Part shown: piece by piece, positions 1-13,300 of the stretch
Layout of the letters: the number at the start of each line of letters is the position of its first letter
Position numbering within the stretch: the stretch's first letter is position 1
Source of the DNA: Cristatella mucedo
Taxonomy: Eukaryota; Bryozoa; Phylactolaemata; Cristatellidae
Assembly (NCBI GenBank): GCA_009760855.2
Contig: WPIO01000210.1
Span: 188,001 to 252,000 of the forward strand
Direction of reading: 5' to 3'
DNA: 64,000 bases
The notes under the pieces: generated by a model
The model's input: only the letters and a program-made list of their open reading frames with translations
Database searches by the model: none
What the model was told of the DNA's origin: nothing
Program-made: the position numbers and the translations under genes

Positions 1-2190
1 AATGCATGGACCAATTTAGATGTGGTATCCCTATCTAAACAAGCCTGAATTTTAGCAATGTTATGTAACTGAAAGTAATCAGACTTGATTATGGAGCTGA
101 TGTGGTCGTCTAACGAAAGGTCACTTTTGAATATGGCAGCTAGATTTTGTACAGATTCAACAGGAGAGATGCTGGCAGAGCGGCTTTTCGGTTTTGCATT
201 TCCAATTTCTGAATAGCACTTGGTTTTCCCATAACTAGTAAAATAATTTTATCGTCATTCAATTTAATAAAATTTGCTGTCATCCATGTGCGGATGTCAT
301 CAATATATGCAGCAAGGGATTGAGAGAATACGAAGTGCTCAGTGGGCTGAGAGGGATCTTAGCAAAGGTGCAACTGAGTGTCATCTGCATAGAAGTTTAA
401 GCCTAGATTGTATGTGGCAATCACATCATCAAGAGAGAGAGACAGAGTATAAACCTTGAAAAGAACCGGACCAAGCACTGAGCCCTGAGGTACCCCATAT
501 TTCAATGGTACATCGGGTGATCTTTATCCATTCTCTACAATACTCTGAAGTATCCCACTTAGATAGCACCTGAACCATTGTAGAGCAGTGCCAGCGATTC
601 CTAGGCGCTCAAGACGGACTTGGTGATCGATAGTATCAAAGCTGCCAAAAGATAGAGCGAAACAAGCAGGGAACCTCTACCCATGTCTGCATTCCTAAGT
701 AGGTCGTTGTACACCCGAGGCAATGCCGACTCTGTATAGTGATTAGCTCTAAAGCCAGAATGGAACTTACTAGTAAGGTTTGGAGTTTCAATATATGAGT
801 TCTGCCGGTCTGCCACGACTCGTTCCAGTGTCTTTGATAGGAATTTGAGAAGGGAGTCTAGGTGGTAGTCGCTCAAGTTCTCTTAGTCTAGTGTCCCTTT
901 TTGAGTTGTGACCTGGTTACAGTTTTTTTGAAAGGTGCTGGGATATGAACTGCGGCTAATGACATATTAATTATGTTATTTATGCGTGGCAGCAGCAGAT
1001 CAATGCAACTTTGGAGTAGGACAGTGGGGCAAGTCCTTTTAATTAATTTAATTAAAAGGACTTGTTGTCTTCAATGATTGGAATATGAACTTCAGGACGA
1101 GATCACTAGTGACCTGCTTGAATCTAGATATTGAGGTGTTTCAAGGAATCGAGGGACATCATTATATCAAATTCAATGCTGAATGCATCAGAAAAAGTCA
1201 AAGTCAAAGTGAGTGCTGAAAAATTGCCCATGATCAAAGAAGGATCTATTTCTTGCACGCAAAATCGAAATGAGATCGGAGAAATCTGAAATAGAGGAGG
1301 AGTTGGTACCTGGTGGGCGATAGATTACTCCCACCATCGGTAACTTGTTCTCGAGTGATATCAAGTCAATTGATTCAAAAGTGTGCTTCGAGAGTCCTGC
1401 AAATGGCTTGAAGCTGAATTTCGAGCGAGCGATAACTGCAACTCTAATTCTACTTTTGACCGATCTAGGAGTTTGAAAGAAGGAGAAACCAGTCATGGTA
1501 GTCTTTGACTATCGGGCAGTTTACCGATTTTAGCCAAGTTTTGGTCAAGGCAAGCAGGTCGAGCCCATTTTCAGAAATAATGTTGCTTATTACCGAAGGC
1601 TTATTGCACTTTGAGCGAGGATTCCAAAGGCAAGCGTGAAGTTGGGCCACCGGAGTTATAATAGGCCTGGTTACCACTTAGTTGGATTTACAGTCACGCA
1701 TGTGGGGAAGCCTGCTGAGCGGTTGTAGGCAATGCTAGGAATACCGAACGCGCAGATACTCAGCTCGAAGTTCCTGCCAAACGAGTTGCTTCTAAGCTGG
1801 TGGTTCCGGCCACCGTGGTGGCTCCGGGGTGCTTTTCTTTTGTTAATGCATAATTCATGAACAGCAGTAACATCTAGAAATGCATTTGATCTACCATGAC
1901 GAAGCAGTAATAGCTGTGCACGATCATAGCTATCATGCAGGTTACTCACCGTAGGCATAGCAAATGCCGCCGCCGGTGTAGGAGACCCAGAAGCCCGAAG
2001 CAGATAATCATTTATATATCCATAGGCACGTATTTTCTTACTCACTACGGTCAAATTACAATCAGACTAACTTCAAATAGGTCTTAGCTGTATCATTTTC
2101 GTATACGAGGTTCGCAAGAACTTCGATTTTTGGGAGAATTCTGCAACGAACAATGAACGAGGGTCAGCACGCTCTATGTCAGGAGGCGAG
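1..2190 (-). mobile_element. LINE-A copy, 5' half with endonuclease and start of RT, cut by window edge
   Basis: Read on the minus strand, this is a decayed non-LTR retrotransposon. The 5' part (about 1,671-2,190) matches the 5' part of the copy at 18,350-20,350. Around 1,188-1,677 are broken frames of an APE-like endonuclease: a segment with LLALTKTWL, like the LTETWL region of such proteins, then VGVIYRPPG, the usual strand after it. From about 876 down to 1 comes the reverse transcriptase, with FHSGFRANHYTESAL and NADMGRGSLL, broken by frameshifts and stops. The rest lies outside the window. It cannot make a protein. The L2/CR1/Rex1-like assignment is an inference from the domain order and from the tails of related copies. 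Confidence 0.85.
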
Positions 2191-3150
2191 AATGGAAAAG
2201 ATATGCAATGGGCTAGGGCTAATCAAGCCTTGTGTGATGGAAGGTCTTTGTTCTAGTCGCAACACGTGCTCTGTAGTTAGATAGGAAATGCTGCAAACGT
2301 TGACTGTTGGTCACTATCATGTTATGGAGTCGGCAAGGTGGTGTCACTTTGATATCTTAGTATTTGGGTCTGTCTTCCTATCATCACTATCATGTGTTCA
2401 TCGAGCCACTATTAATTAGTCTTTACTGTGGCAGATATGTATTCACTTTGGCTGGACTGCCGTGATTATTCGTGCTTTTAGATCCTGCCAGGACCTGTAA
2501 CTGTTGCTCAATTCAGTCGGTTCTGTTTAGTTACTGTGTGATGCCGAAAGCTAGGTTTGTGGCTGCTTGAGCATCCTAAGCCGTAAGAGGGTAAGCCTTC
2601 TTACGGATATAATATATGCAGGGTCGATCTTAGTAGGAACTTATAAGCGTTTATCCTTGCAACTCACATTTACAATTCTGGTACAACGACATGTACTCTC
2701 CTGCTGGCGACTGTCCCACATCTTTTCCATCTATCCTGGTCGCTAATGCATAACTGGCTGTCAGTCGTAGAGTCTCAAACCTGACCCGACCAGGCTGTGG
2801 CTAAACAACCCTTATGTGCTGAAAAGTCATTTGTTGAAGTTGCAACTCTGTGGCTTCGGATAAGAAATGCTGCAAACGTTGGCTGCTGGTCAGCATCGCC
2901 TTACGGAGTCGGCAAGATGAATTTTGCTTAATGAGACTGCTTGCATTGAGAGCATGTCACTCCTTGTTGCAGGAACTCAACGAGTCGTAGAGCTTCTTTT
3001 TCCGGCAGTATGCAGCTCATGGCAGGTGTCAAACTCTGCACCAACCGACCGATCGTGAACCATCCACATTACGAGGACGATGCCTTTCGAGCCAGGACAT
3101 TGGAGGCAAGTGTGTGGCCGAGCCCTACTTTATCTCAGTTTCTCTTCCTT
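2191..3150. other. Unannotated stretch with a 60-bp direct repeat and a small LINE-B scrap
   Basis: No gene is recognised. Two diverged copies of a segment of about 60 bp lie at 2,281-2,340 and 2,860-2,918; both contain GCTGCAAACGTTG and end in GGAGTCGGCAAG. A short piece around 2,680-2,750 resembles the LINE-B C-terminal region (ACTCTCCTGCTGGCGACTG). Confidence 0.5.
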
Positions 3151-3152
3151 TC

Positions 3153-3349
<197 letters not shown>

Positions 3350-6300
3350 GTCAATGTTTGTCTGTCTCTCCGACTGTTTTTCTGCCTGTTGGCCTGCAGG
3401 CTCTTCTTTCGACTATTCTTTTTCCCTCGTGTCTTTTTCACCGAGTGTTTTGGCGTTGCTGTGATTGGTCAAATCAGTTCTTTCGAGCCGTTGGCCATAT
3501 TTCTGGAGTGCGTTGACATCTGTTATTTCATTCTTCGTAACAACTTTTACTGTGATCTAGCTATATCAGATGTATGGACGAAAACCTCCTAACGAGATCT
3601 ATTCAACCATGCGAAAGTACAGAGTCTCGTATATCATACTTGAGGATAGCATCTGCCTCATTCCCCCTGATGGATGCAAGATCCCAGACATCATTGATGT
3701 TGTCAACGGCATGGTACGTATGATTTAGACAGCATGCTGGCTTGATGTATCATGAATAATTTTTGGTTCGGTGAAGCTGCCAACTGGCTTCAATTAATTT
3801 GGTCGTAGCACGTATAAATGGTGGCGATTCTGCACAAGGCCGGAGCTGCAAGTGCGGCCATAAATTGCTTTGTTGAATTTAAGGACTGCAATACTTGCTT
3901 TGGCAAGCCATTGAAGGCACAAAACGATTCCTGTCTTTTCTTGGCTCTACATTTATACGATTGATTGGTTTGCTCCTGACTATCTGTATAGCCGTTTAAT
4001 AGTATATTTATATAATGCTGCTGGCATTGGAGGCATTATTTACTGCAGGAGTGTAGTAGAACTTGCCTTTCTCCTACTTGGCCAGTCTCCTTTCCAGTCT
4101 TTCTGTTCCTCTCTCCTTTCCTTGCTTCACGCCATCCCTCCCTTTGTTAATCCTTCTATTGCTTCATCCCAACCTCATCAGTCACATTCAACCTACTTGT
4201 CTCTCACATTGACCATTCCCCCTACTCTTGCATCCCTTCCCTTGTGCCCACTTGCTTACTGGATTTTTGTTCCGTTTATTTTCTTCCCACTCTGTTTGTC
4301 TGTCTTTCTCTCTCGCTCACCATACCTCCCTTCCTTTCTCTTTTGCTCTTATTCTTCGCTCTTTTCTTCCCCTGCTATCTACCTTCGTAAAAGCTGCTCG
4401 GCTTTAATAGTAGTTACTATTGTAGATCCCACGTGCCAATGTCCGTCGAGACATAGCCGGGCTAATGCCGTCGACTATACCTCGGTTCTGTGAAGAGGTC
4501 CGGCATGGACGTGGCAATTACTCCAGGTTCTTCAAATTGGTTATGGTGAATAAGACCTTCAGAGTGTACAGCATTGTCATCTGAGCAAGTCTTCACACTC
4601 AGCTTGACTGTACTTGTTTGTGAATATCTTCTCATCTTCGGAGGACCTAGCTGTTTAGCCTTAAGATAGTTGCCTGTGATGTGATGATCTCAGACTAAGT
4701 CCAGGTGCCTTGCATCGAAGCCTGTCAGCCGAGATGCACTCTGTATAGGCATCTTTTTACTTTGTGTCTCCCATAACTGTCCCCTTGTTTTCTCTTCCTC
4801 TTGTCTAGTCGACCTATGTTATGACATCTCAAAGCCACTCTGTTTAAATTGAAGCTTGCTGCTCATACGAATCTTGACCTGAGTTTTGCTCTTGTGCAAC
4901 GGTCGCTTTCAAAGTGAGATGGCTTAATCATATAATCTCGTGTTGAAGTTTCCGTGTATGCAGTGTGATAATGCATATGGATCTTTTCTCTTGAGGGCCA
5001 CTTTGATGTCACCATATCGAAACATTCTGTGATAGGCAGTGCATATCGTGTATTTTGCGTGTTAACGTGCACAGCTGCTACCCCTACCTTGTTCACATTG
5101 TAGATAGGTGATGCTGGTTTCTAATTTGTTGTTGAAGGATTGTTTACTTGAAAGTGAAATGTTGTGATTTTTATTAAAACTAAGCTTTTAATTTACTTCA
5201 TGCTACTTTTCGTTGATCGTAGTACTCATGCAAGGCTTTTAACGTTTTTTTTTGCAAATAACGAGATGGAGTTGTCTAATCCATGTCGTTAGCTGATCTC
5301 AGTCTTTACAGCTTAAGTATTTATTACTTGTCCTCGTGGAATCGGACCGTGCGATGCTATGCTTGTTAGTTCCTGCCATAAACTAAATCTGTCAGCGGTA
5401 GCCAGTTATTCATACTTTATATAGCTGCAATAAAAGGAAAACCCTCATTTATGTAGCAGCCAATGAGTCCAATGTGCTATCACTCTCCCTTGTAGTGAGC
5501 AGTAAAAGCTTGCCTGAAACAGGACTCGTTTTACCTGGCTCGTGAAGTGGAAACGCGTAACCACTAGACGAAGACCCAAAAATGGACAAGAAGCCAAAAT
5601 GAATTGCGAAGCTACACCAACAGTGACATGCGGGCATGTGCATGTCTGTTTATCCGCTGCCATTGCTCCACTAATTCATGAATGCAAGAATGCTACACGT
5701 TCTACTAGGAAGCAAGTACACATCAAAGCAGAGTGGTGAAATCACTGAATACAGTAGGTAGCCAAACGGCTCATTTCAGGCAGCAAAGAGCTAGCAAAAA
5801 AGTCATTGTAGCTGTAGGAGGCCGGTCGAGGAAGCTAGTAGCATTAAAGGTACAGAAGAAATTATATAGAACTGTCAAGGACTGTTAGAAAAGAAGCGGC
5901 AATATCTGCAGCAGGGAAGATGATATAGCAATTGAACCAAAAAGTGATCTGGATTTCCTGTTCCTAAATGTCTTCACAAGATATAAAAATCAGCTCTGTA
6001 AAGTCTTAACTTTCATCTACTTCCTATTTCAAAATTTCAGGCTTGATTTCGTATGGATAACTTTCCCAAACTCGCTCGAGTATTTCCTCAAACAGAAATA
6101 GTCTTCTTGACTCGTGTGCGTTCTTGTTTTGCGTTATACCCTACATGCTTGCATGTTCCAAATGAATTTTCCTATCGCTTAACAATTGATACCAGTATTT
6201 TATGGTATATTTGAAGCGTCTCTAAAAAGAGACTGGTCTCAAGAAAAAACAGTTCTCGGAAGATTGGATTAGAGTTTAAATTAATCATGTCTCCCTCTTG

Positions 6301-9300
6301 AAGAAACACCTTTGGTTAACCAAAACAACACAGTACAAATGTTCATGCGAATTATCTTGGTATTTCAAGCTTAGAATGACTACTTACTTCGCTTCAGGCT
6401 ACTCCTCTGCTCTAGTTTTACATGACAACATGATTTGAGCATCGCTTTACTCAAATACGACTGGTTAAGTAACCTCCGTACTGTGGTCCTAGGCTGTTGA
6501 ACTTTTTTTTGCAATTGAAATAAGGCAAACTCATCCACAGCTATTGAGTCTCGCTAAATATATGCTGCTGACTTTCTCCGCTGTCATAGCGGCTCAAGAG
6601 ATGCTTTTTGTTTATTCAGCATCGTGGAAACTTAAGCGTTTAGGCTGTTTTATAGGCATGGAAATCCGTTTAGATTCAAGTGCTAGGCTATGCCCAAAAT
6701 TGCAAACCAGGATCGCGACACTATTTGAATTGTGAAGCCGCATTTGTGTGGAGTTTTCATAGGTCATTCAGCACTTTTGGATATAAGCATTCTACATGTG
6801 GCGAATGCCCATCAGGGACATTAGGTGATTGGATTAAATGAAAAAAATATGTATCTATTTTATTATTTCTGATATATGTCAGAAGTAATTGGTTGTAGTA
6901 ATAATATTAGTGTGGCACGCAATTCCTACAAATGTCACCAAAGAGGGCTAGTAAGTTTTGGGCTGGAATTACAGCTTTGTTCCATAGCAGTGAGGAGTGC
7001 TAACAAGGGGGCCATTAAAGGGTGCGTGGGAAACAATACATTGGAAACTAAGGGTAGAGTACCGTAAATTTGTTTACGCCTGTTAGCCGCTATGCTAACC
7101 AACGTCGGAATTACAGTACACTTATGTAATTATGCTGCATTTTGATAGTCCTGAGCGCTGCTTCGTTTGAGTCTCATCAACTATACCTAAATGGCCGTTG
7201 GCAGTCTCGAAGCTAATGTGTCTTCACGAAAAGCCACACTCGGTTTGTGCTTTTGTCTTCTTCGTTGCTTCCTTTTGCGCCCATTGATTTCGCATTTCAA
7301 TGCAGCCGCTAAATGGCATCAATGAACCACAAATATTCGGCCAACACTAATATTCATAGCGGCATTCAAATTCTACACGATAATGAATTATACTTGAATA
7401 TAAATCGCAAGCGAGACAAGCGCTAGAAGTTTTGAAGCATTTTTCCCTTTGTAATGAAGAGAACTCTTGCGAAATGTATGAACAATTTGTATAGAACGTA
7501 CAGGTAAATGGTGTGAAACTTTGGCTTAGAAAGTGGTTATAGAAAACTTTGAGCTATTTCTCAACACTGAAAAGCCCCATTCGAGTAGTGCTTACGAGTT
7601 TTGTTGCTTACCTGTGTGAATCACCACCATTTCCTTTGATAGACCTTTGTCCTCTTTGTTTTCAGTCGGTGAACTTTTTTCCTATTTTCTTTTTTCATAT
7701 CTAGGATATCGCAACATATTTCAAATCTTGCGCTGTACCATAGGACTACGTTTAGTGCAAACGATGCCGATTTCCGCATTCCACTTGCAAAACATTTGGC
7801 CGATAACCGATGAACTCAACCCAAATTGCCACTGCTAGCCACCATATTATTTATTAAGTTGTCTTGAATAGTATATAGCGGCCCTGCAACTATGTTTCAG
7901 TGGCATTCTACGCCATAAACGGGTGCTACACGTTGATATTCTGACGGTAACGGGCAGTTTTAAGTCGCTCCATCTTACGTGGTTACCTGTCCACTTGCTA
8001 ACCCCATAACACCTGAGCGTAAAGGTTGGCGAAACTTGCACATGCCATAGAACATATCACTATGAGAACCAACTAAACTAAGCCCTAGCCGGTGGCGGCA
8101 GAAGCATACTCGTAACTGGCTCGGGATTAACCGCTCGTTTGAAAGCGCATACCCATTATGACAATGAAGATTGGCCTTTATCAATGTCATGCTACTGTGC
8201 CTCTGCAGAAGCTCACAAATAGCAGGGGACAAGGCGTAGATATAAGCAATTCATGTGCGATAGTGTGAAAATCTTTCGTTTGTGCATGGCTTTTGGTCTC
8301 ATGATCAGGTATTTATCTATTTAACTGTAATGACGGCAAAGGGATATGCATGGATATATATGGATACAAGTTGGGTTGCTGAGTAGAGAATCTGCTAAAG
8401 AAGCCTGTACGCATTAAAAATGCCCGAAGGACTAGACATTAGTGACCGTTCGTAGTCCAAGAATGGAGACGTTTCTCTGGTATATTCACGAGGCGCATGC
8501 CCACCTCAGGAATTTTTCAACTAATTAATCCTAGCAAGACGGGTATGGCGAATCGCTTTAAGCCATTGCTTTAGTTGCTGAAAACATGATTATTTGGACA
8601 CAAGATCGAGAACTGCGGTTACATAAAAGACAGGGTCACAGTTTTGCATGCTACGTACCCGTTGCATATGCATAAAATAGACTCAACTCTATATTCCATC
8701 CCTTTTTTGACCTTACGAAAACCCAGACCGCTTTGCAAACCATCCGATTCAATTTGAGACGTGCAGGGTGCTTCGACTAGGTGCAGCGACCAGGGTGCTT
8801 CACCAAGATTTCCATTAGGCTTCACTATTATTTCTTGACTCCAGCTGAAGGTGAATATAAGTGACCTGCAATCGCATGTCCAAAATCTAAAGCTTACTGC
8901 AATTGTCAGACTTTGAAGGGCAATCGCTACTCACTACCTGCATTAGGTGAGTCAACGCATTTATAAAGATGCCGACATCGTCGGCGTCTCATTGCAAACG
9001 TATCCGGTGTGTTGCACTTTAAAACTTTCTGCAATTAAGAATGCAAACACTACAGCCCAGTCTCACTGAGATTTCTTGATTACCCACGTTTTTCCAGTCA
9101 GCTCAAACATTTTCATATTGGAATCCAAGCATAGAGCAGTGCTGACTCCGATTGAATTGCGAATGCATATTTTTTAAATCCCTTAGTGAATAGTGGTGAA
9201 AGTTGCAGCCGTTAGCCTAAGGGTAAGTTGCTACAACTTCAGTACCCAGGTCGTCTGCTGCTATGCAAATGAGGCTGCTGAACAGGCTAACATTTACTTC

Positions 9301-9700
9301 TTTTTAAAGATTCACTTCTTATTTCAATCGTCACGTTGCGTGTTGAGCTCAATAAAGCAGTAACGAAATTGTAGTATTGCCTAATATTGATACTAGCCTA
9401 TTCTTTCCTTAATAACACGGACATTTAAATCTTTCAGGTTCATAGTCTTAACTCCAAAATACCAAAAGGATTTAAACTTGGACTGATTCTGAAATTAAAG
9501 CAAGGAATGCTATCGTTAGGTCAAAACCTCTTCGTTATTCAAGGCTGTGAGCTAAGCTAAAATTATTTTAAATCCTTCAACAATATAGTTTAGTTCAAGA
9601 TCTCATAGTGAGCAAATTAACAACAAAGAGAAACTGAATGAACACTATAACTGGTTGCCAAGATTGTTTCGGAATATGGTCAGGCTCCTGTTACACCTTA
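3350..9700. other. Long stretch without a recognised gene
   Basis: Only short open frames occur, none with a recognisable domain. A pyrimidine-rich patch lies at about 4,075-4,385. A weak SINE-A-like scrap may lie near 9,205-9,290 (GCTATGCAAATGAGGCTGCT). Small exons could be missed by eye. Confidence 0.5.
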
Positions 9701-9781
9701 CAGCACAGATAAATCTTTATTTGTACTAGCAAATTTTGATCACACAAGCTATTCAATACGAAAATTTTGATACAGAATTTT

Positions 9782-9787
9782 TTTATT
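9782..9787 (-). promoter_or_regulatory. Candidate polyadenylation signal AATAAA
   Basis: The minus strand reads AATAAA about 45 bases beyond the stop codon of the four-exon gene. A second AATAAA is at 9,716-9,721. Either could end the transcript. Confidence 0.45.
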
Positions 9788-9831
9788 TTCCATGATTAAA
9801 ACTCATACATGTTTGAGTTTACACATTTTTC

Positions 9832-10320
9832 TTATCGAAGGTTATTTACATGACCAGCATTAGTGGGGAAAGACGTAGGCACATACTCTTGCCATTGGTG
9901 TTGAGTTTGCATCAAAGGTGATTGATGGTTGAATGATCCATAGCTGTGTTGACCTCGTACTGCCGCTGCTGATTCTGGAAAAGACAATCTCGTTTCATAT
10001 CCAAAATTCCTTTGGTAAGTTGGGGGTGGATTATGCTGCTGTACTTGAAGTTGAGTCATGGCTCCACTCGAAGCCAAAGAAGGGAAATCGCAAGATCGTT
10101 GCTGGCGCCACACATCATTGTTTTCCTGTCGCAGGTTTTCATTGGTAACTGACATCTGCAGCACTCCACTGGGAAATACTAGGCCCGAATTCAGAGGACC
10201 GTATCTCATCTGCATCTGTTTCGGCACGTAGTGCGTATGAGTGTTGATGTCAGGTGACCATTCCACTTCGTTGGTAATTGATGACACCATGTAATCACTT
10301 CCCGGATTCTGAGATAGAAG
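9832..10320 (-). CDS. Exon 4 (terminal) of the four-exon gene
   Basis: Acceptor TTTTTTGCAG, phase 0. It encodes 162 residues and a stop. The sequence is rich in Gln, Asn, Ser and Pro (for example TQLQVQQHNPPPTYQRNFGY) with no recognised domain. Confidence 0.7.
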   Translation of the reverse strand, partial: LLSQNPGSDYMVSSITNEVEWSPDINTHTHYVPKQMQMRYGPLNSGLVFPSGVLQMSVTNENLRQENNDVWRQQRSCDFPSLASSGAMTQLQVQQHNPPPTYQRNFGYETRLSFPESAAAVRGQHSYGSFNHQSPLMQTQHQWQEYVPTSFPTNAGHVNNLR

Positions 10321-13300
10321 CTGCAAAAAAATCAGTCCGGGTATGCACAGATTAATTTCCCAGTTAATTGTTCAGAAGATGATAGACCTTACCCTTTATA
10401 ATGAGCACATTACCGATTTAGTCAATTCGCAAGGGAGTAGAAAATTAAAAGCGCTTACGAGTTCAGTTCGCAAGTGCTCTGCACAAACCTGTGCAGTCAT
10501 TTCAGGGATTTGAATGAGTGCTGCTTCTGGCAGTGCTTGGTTCTTCAGCCTATGAGACGCCGGGGTACTGTCGGAGAAAATGTTTGCTCTTACTGTTGTA
10601 GCTAGCTCTTTGTCAGCTTTCCATCCGGTAGCCTGAAAACGTGTAGCATGCGTGTAAAACAGCCTAAATTAACATTGTGTTATTGCAGCACTTATTAAAT
10701 GAGTCAATGATTGGTATGCAAGATAATGAAACCCACTTGAAAATGTAGGCAGCAGCGCAGCTTAAGTGCATGTTATCAAGGGGCTACGTAACTTCAGTGA
10801 AACTGCGGCCACTGCAAGTCGTCCAGTCATAAGCTGATATATATACATATATATATATATATTTATATTTATATAGAAAGCCATGTGATTATGGTGGAGT
10901 TTGAGCCTTTTCAAAATTAGGAGGGTTTGACGTAATTTCAAGATACAGTTATTACAGTATGACTCAAGAAACTGCTTCAAAGATGAGGCAAGGCTAACGA
11001 TTACCAAATTAATGCAAGGCTATGTACAAACTACTGTCTGCGTTAGAAAAGAACTGCTTATTGAGGTATGTAACAGGCTCATCAGAAAGTGTCGTTCTTA
11101 GCTGGCATCAAAATGATCCTGATCATATATAGTTTTAACATTTGATTTGGTTTCTTTGTCTAACCAGTTTAAATCGTTTGCTTTCAGCAATGTTACTTGT
11201 CTGACGTAGCTATGACAAAGTGATAACAATATATTCACATTCTAAGCTTACAAGACCCAGGTAGATAATTTTTCTGGAATTATAATTGTAATTAAATTTT
11301 TTAATTAAATTTATTTACTAGGTTGATGTCCAAAGTATGCTATATAATGAAAAAACTGACGACATGTAACTTTAGTAATAGTGGATATCACTTCATGGAA
11401 ATTAACAGGAAGAAAGGGAGTGCTAAGCATGGTGAATAACAAAAATAATGCATTTAATAAAGCGTCCTCAGTGAACTCGATCTCTTTCTAGGCGCTTTTC
11501 GTTGCTGCAAAGGAAGAACAATCGAACGATTAGTGGTAGCATCCTCAATCAACAAAAATAATAACATGATTATGGGTGACATGCTCAGGGTGAGCATGCA
11601 AAATGGTTAGTGGCAGCATGCAACAGTGTCAGCGAGAATGAACACATAAAGGACGAATCACAGGGACCCCGTAAATGCTGTCATAAATAGATGCATTTTT
11701 AATTTCATTTTAAATGCAGACAAGTCGGGAGGTGTCGTGACGCAGGTCGAACGTGATTTCCAGGCTTTGGAAGCGTACGAACTTAAGGCGCGGTCCTTAA
11801 AGTATTTGAGGTTTGTACGAGGTATAGTTAAATACTTGGATTCCGAAAAGCTGGTGGAACAATACTTAGCCTGGTGGGAGAGAAGGTCTTATAGGCAGGC
11901 TGGAGCCAAAGAATGAAGGGACCTGAAATTGAACGGCTAAACATTGAATAACAGCACTTGGTAATATAAAACTTGTAATGGTTAACATGCTGACAATGAG
12001 AGAAACGCGATACAATACTACTGTCGTAATGACCTCACATTACTTACAGATTGAGAATTCTCGTCACTTGAATCTTCATGCAAGTCATCCGCGACTCTTC
12101 GCCAGTTAACGCCCAATTTGTGCCAAGGTTTGTCATCGAAAACAGTTTCACGAACTTCATTTAAATCACTCGGAAAATCAGAAAGCACTGTAATTAAAAA
12201 GCTTTTTGTAAATGCTGCAGTAGCCTTAAATCAATAAGTACCTTACATATTTAGTATATAGCTTTTTTATAAATAACAGCGTGGTAGATAGCACTCGTCA
12301 CCTGAATTTATCAGTACACTATTAGCACTTTCTTTAGCAGAATGCTTTAAAGCACTTATGTGGACAAGTCTAAATTAAAAGTGGCAATCCTAAAAAAATA
12401 TTGCTGACGAAATATTAAGTCGTGCTTGCGTTGGTTGTGGGATCAACAAAAATGCGATCAAAAAGGCCGAATTCAAGAAAATCTGTGTAAAAAAATCATC
12501 AAGTACTAAGGGCATAAATATTCACAGCAACAAAATATTCAGATCTTCCAACAATCAGGATGGCTTATTGTGACTAGGGCCCTGAAACCACTGATAACCT
12601 TGAAGCCAAGGAAACTTGAAAAAATTTATTTGGCATTACATTACTTCTGCTTACGTTGATCTGCTTTCTTATTAATTCGGTGAATACTGCAGTTATCGAT
12701 CTTTAATTTCAAATTTGAATCCAGCTGAGCTTTTAAGCCACTGCAATAATTCATATGTCATTTCACTTTGTGATATACGCTAATAATTTTAGAACAAAGA
12801 ATTTGAGGATTGGTTGTGGCACTCAGCGAAAAAACTTTTTGAATCAAAACAAAAAACTACTGCAGAGATATTACTGCGGAGATAAACTCTCTTTTGGAGT
12901 TTATTATTGATCCATTTGCTATTGGCAAAGATAAGGAATTTAGAATGTACAAGATAAATACATCAACCCTAGCTGATTAAGCAGCCTCTTTTGTATAGCA
13001 ATAGAAGAGCCTTTACGGCTATCACCAGTGGCGATAAACGATCGCCCATCGCAGAAATCGAACCCACAACCTCGCAGCCGAGGTCGTGAAAACAGCATCT
13101 GAGAATCTCTACGCACGGGTTGGCTAGCTTCTGGGACTTAAGTCCTTTAGTTTTTCTGGCTAATGCAACAGGACTTTGCTTTCGTGCACGTCATGCCTGG
13201 CATTTTCAACTGTGAGTAATAATTAAATTATCATAAATTAAAGTATACATAAATTAACTGGTTTCCACGAAGCAATATGCATAACTCGATTCGTGGTCTC

